DNA of 42,211 nt from Hungateiclostridiaceae bacterium UBA1305 (GTDB lineage: Bacteria > Bacillota > Clostridia > Acetivibrionales > DTU013): positions 1 to 42,211 of the forward strand of contig DBTX01000082.1 of the NCBI GenBank assembly GCA_002307275.1, written 5' to 3'. The position numbers were made by a program, and so were the translations under genes. Each line of letters starts with the position of its first letter. Position 1 is the stretch's first letter. Below are positions 40,706 to 42,211 of this stretch, piece after piece. The notes below the pieces were generated by a model. It searched no databases. It had not been told where the DNA came from and worked only from the letters and a program-made list of their open reading frames with translations.

Positions 40706-42133
40706 TTATGGTATGTAAAATCCTCGTTCAGTTGCCTCATACCGTATTCGAAACATCGGAAGCCTGTCAAGCTTCAAATAATAATTTTCGGTCCAATCCG
40801 CTCCCTGTGCAGGGTCATTGACACCTTCGGCAGGCGGGGCAAAAAGCTTAAAATCAAGTCTGCAGGCCTGATTCAAAGGCTTCCGGTAAAAGGCAGGCAT
40901 CAGATCAATCCTCTTGATTCCCGGCTTTTTGTAAAACCATTTGCCATTAACCTCCATCATCACATTGAGGCTATCCTCTTCAAACAGGACTTCGCAGAAT
41001 ACTGGAGCTTTTTCAAAATAAAGCGGTATTATCAGACCCTCCGCATCTTCAAAGCCACCCCATCTTAAAATAACCGGAAGCTGTACTTCCTCTCCGGTTT
41101 CCATAGAGGGCTGGAAATAAGGGTCATGGATTATTTCCTTATATGCATCCAGCAGCGGCTGCGCTGCTCCACAGGATGGACAATTCGGGCCCTCGATCTC
41201 CAGCCCGAGCCTTCCTCTGTCCCTGAACTGGTAGCAGGTGATGCCGGTCAGCCAGTCAGCCTTTTCATCCCTTACCATAGTATAAAACTCCGTCATCATC
41301 TCCGCCTGATCATAGGGTCCGGTTACATCACCGTCAGCGTTCAATTCCGAAATTACAAGGGGTTTGGCCTTGCCGTCATTCTGCATTTTAAAGCGTTCAA
41401 AGGTATATCTGTTTGTCTCGAAAACATCTTTCACCAAATAACATTTGTGGGAATTCCCGCCGCGTTCGGCCACTGTAAACGGCCATCCCCAGTTGAGTGC
41501 CAGATAATAGTCACCCGACCAGATATCCGTTTCTCTTATGGCCTCTGTAAATTCCTTTTCATAGGGTATTGCGTCAGTATCCTTTTCATGCTCTCCACCG
41601 ATGCATAATATAGTATGGATATTGGGTGCTTCCTTCTTTATGATCCTATGGAACCGGACATAAAAATCCGAAACCTCCTGGTAGGTGTAACGCTTGTTAA
41701 AGGCGAACCAGTTGCCTGTGGCCTCATGGTTTATTCTCAGAAGCAGCCTGCCGTATGGCTTCAGATCATTGGCAATCCGAATCAGATGCTCATCCGATAC
41801 ACCGCAGTCAATGGTAAGTGTCAGTGTAACATCCTGCCCATGCCTGCGCACATCCTTCATCGACAAAAACGGCTCCCCTTCCGTGTCTCCGCCGATCCCT
41901 CCCATATAAGGAAAGTAATCGTCATACGGATAATCCCAAGCGAAGGTTATTCCGGCGTTTTTCCCCAACTCGCTGGCTCTGGCCGGCCAACCCTTGTCGA
42001 GCGGATAATAACAATACATCAGGTTGATGCTCCTATGGGGTCTGCCAAGCTTGTCCAGGATATAATCCTGACAGACGTACTCCCCTCTTTCACTGCCATC
42101 ACCAAGGTCCACAGCGCAGGAGGCCGGGCCCAT
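40706..42133 (-). CDS. Glycoside hydrolase-like TIM barrel protein, N-terminus possibly frameshifted
   Basis: A 475-residue frame without signal peptide. A (beta/alpha)8 clan-A layout is suggested by LLLRINHEATGNWFAFN (E137, candidate acid/base) and PLVISELNADGD (E263, candidate nucleophile), with ITFAWDYPYDDYFPY and LALNWGWPFT between or before them. A beta-rich C-terminal domain of about 120 residues follows. The pattern recalls GH26/GH113-like mannanases or xylanases, but I cannot assign a family. The ATG at 42133 has no ribosome site. A better start (AGGTGAT before ATG at 42165) reads MNNLINHINSIW in the next frame; one extra G near 42129 would join it to GPASCAVDLG. So the true gene may be 11 residues longer and frameshifted here. 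Confidence 0.65.
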   Translation of the reverse strand: MGPASCAVDLGDGSERGEYVCQDYILDKLGRPHRSINLMYCYYPLDKGWPARASELGKNAGITFAWDYPYDDYFPYMGGIGGDTEGEPFLSMKDVRRHGQDVTLTLTIDCGVSDEHLIRIANDLKPYGRLLLRINHEATGNWFAFNKRYTYQEVSDFYVRFHRIIKKEAPNIHTILCIGGEHEKDTDAIPYEKEFTEAIRETDIWSGDYYLALNWGWPFTVAERGGNSHKCYLVKDVFETNRYTFERFKMQNDGKAKPLVISELNADGDVTGPYDQAEMMTEFYTMVRDEKADWLTGITCYQFRDRGRLGLEIEGPNCPSCGAAQPLLDAYKEIIHDPYFQPSMETGEEVQLPVILRWGGFEDAEGLIIPLYFEKAPVFCEVLFEEDSLNVMMEVNGKWFYKKPGIKRIDLMPAFYRKPLNQACRLDFKLFAPPAEGVNDPAQGADWTENYYLKLDRLPMFRIRYEATERGFYIP

Positions 42134-42211
42134 ATGGAGTTTATATGGTTTATCAGATTATTCATAGATCACCTGTTTAATTTTCCGATGTTTATTTGAT
42201 GTTTATTTGAT

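Overview
The window looks like chromosomal DNA from an anaerobic, spore-forming member of the Clostridia (Bacillota). The signs are a Spo0E-like phosphatase, a SleB-type cortex hydrolase, a gamma-D-glutamyl endopeptidase of the kind used on spore peptidoglycan, strong GGAGG ribosome sites with frequent TTG/GTG starts, a c-di-AMP (ydaO) riboswitch, and an anaerobic-type glycerol-3-phosphate dehydrogenase cluster. This is inference from gene content; no rRNA or other lineage marker is present, and I saw no tRNA, CRISPR array or complete insertion sequence.

Layout. 1-2000: the 5' end of a leftward glycoside hydrolase gene, divergent from an AraC regulator, then an ECF-type membrane protein. 2020-3280: a Spo0E-like protein and a cysteine-rich protein. 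3256-12003: one giant gene for a 2915-residue cyclic beta-1,2-glucan synthase with all catalytic motifs visible. 12410-13355: ydaO riboswitch and LysM/SleB hydrolase. 13618-18153: a chemoreceptor, peptidase T, a papain-like amidase-fold protein and an ECF sigma factor. 18339-21850: a lone receiver protein and a GAF histidine kinase/NarL regulator pair. 22006-23277: M14 peptidase. 23319-28901: a leftward glycerol operon (GlpA-like oxidase, second flavoprotein, DUF1667 protein, glycerol kinase, monoacylglycerol-lipase-like hydrolase), which would take a monoglyceride through glycerol and glycerol-3-phosphate to DHAP. 29071-36612: a seven-gene MoxR/Bat operon (MoxR ATPase, DUF58, a BatD-like membrane protein, two VWA proteins, a Q/N-rich TPR protein, BatD), mostly translationally coupled. 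36613-37353: an A+T-rich gap with remnants of mobile DNA. 37354-42133: acyl-CoA ligase, methyltransferase, LOG-family protein and a second glycoside hydrolase-like gene.

The most unusual signal is a family of about 40-bp palindromic repeats, found four times: once at the stop codon of the DUF1667 gene and three times in the Bat operon. One copy is inserted in frame inside the MoxR ATPase and another lies in frame in the N-terminus of the BatD-like protein. The stem differs between copies yet stays largely self-complementary, so the hairpin itself seems to be maintained. Other points of interest are a hairpin-rich gap upstream of pepT, apparent one-base frameshifts in the first codons of the glycoside hydrolase genes at both window edges, and a tandem duplication of a gene's last 39 bases.
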